Assembly: GCA_900758955.1 (NCBI GenBank)
Contig: CAAETL010000266.1
Location: forward strand, 1-5,324
DNA: 5,324 bases
Origin: an uncultured Oscillospiraceae bacterium
GTDB lineage: Bacteria; Bacillota; Clostridia; Oscillospirales; Oscillospiraceae
Direction: 5' to 3'
Below are positions 5,267 through 5,324 of the stretch, one piece after another. The notes under the pieces are model-generated. The model made no database searches and was not told the origin of the DNA. It worked only from the letters and a program-made list of their open reading frames with translations. The position numbers and the translations under genes are program-made. Position 1 is the first letter of the stretch; every line of letters begins with the position of its first letter.

Positions 5267-5299
5267 AAAGGGAGTATCCGAAAGGATACTCCCTTTTTT
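5267..5299 (+). terminator. Intrinsic terminator of the tRNA operon
   Basis: AAAGGGAGTATCC (5267-5279) pairs perfectly with GGATACTCCCTTT (5284-5296) around a GAAA tetraloop (5280-5283). The T6 run (5294-5299) follows the GC-rich part of the stem. It begins directly after the CCA of tRNA-Cys. The remaining 25 bases of the window (5300-5324) show no feature. Confidence 0.95.
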
Positions 5300-5324
5300 A
5301 ATGAAGCCATTGCGACCCAGTGGA

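Overview
The window is a compact chromosomal segment of housekeeping genes. It most likely comes from a GC-rich member of the Clostridia, and the Oscillospiraceae/Ruminococcaceae are my best guess. The case for this is a TrpR-like YerC/YecD regulator, Hsp33 of the Firmicutes type, consensus sigma-A-like promoters, GGAGG-type ribosome binding sites, and a Val-Asp-Phe-Gly-Cys tRNA order with encoded CCA ends. The placement rests on remembered family features and was not checked by a search. I see no mobile element, CRISPR array, phage gene or defence system.

Layout. Positions 1-53 hold the probable tail of an upstream gene that overlaps trxB (53-973, + strand, NADPH-dependent thioredoxin reductase). 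An 18-bp perfect stem with A and T tracts on either side (983-1025) serves as a shared terminator for trxB and the convergent purA (1035-2312, - strand, adenylosuccinate synthetase of a divergent sequence type). A 366-base divergent intergenic region (2313-2678) carries the purA promoter on the minus strand and a second promoter on the plus strand. The plus-strand promoter has a TCACG-N6-CGTGA dyad between its -35 and -10 boxes. It drives a tight three-gene unit: a yerC-like TrpR-family regulator (2679-2987), a class I SAM methyltransferase of unknown substrate (2984-3745, 4-base overlap) and hslO/Hsp33 (3749-4660, 3-base gap).

After hslO, an exact TTGACA-17-TATAAT promoter with an A/T-rich UP-like element (4726-4784) drives a five-tRNA operon: Val(UAC), Asp(GUC), a Phe-type tRNA with the anticodon AAA, Gly(GCC) and Cys(GCA). 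The operon ends at a strong terminator (5267-5299). The two long tRNA spacers each contain a hairpin capped by a stable-type tetraloop.

Functional links are modest. TrxB maintains thiol redox balance and Hsp33 is a chaperone switched on by thiol oxidation, but they lie in separate transcription units. The most notable observation is the Phe-type tRNA with A at position 34 instead of G. Next come the operator-like dyad in the yerC promoter and the changed nucleotide-binding loops of PurA.
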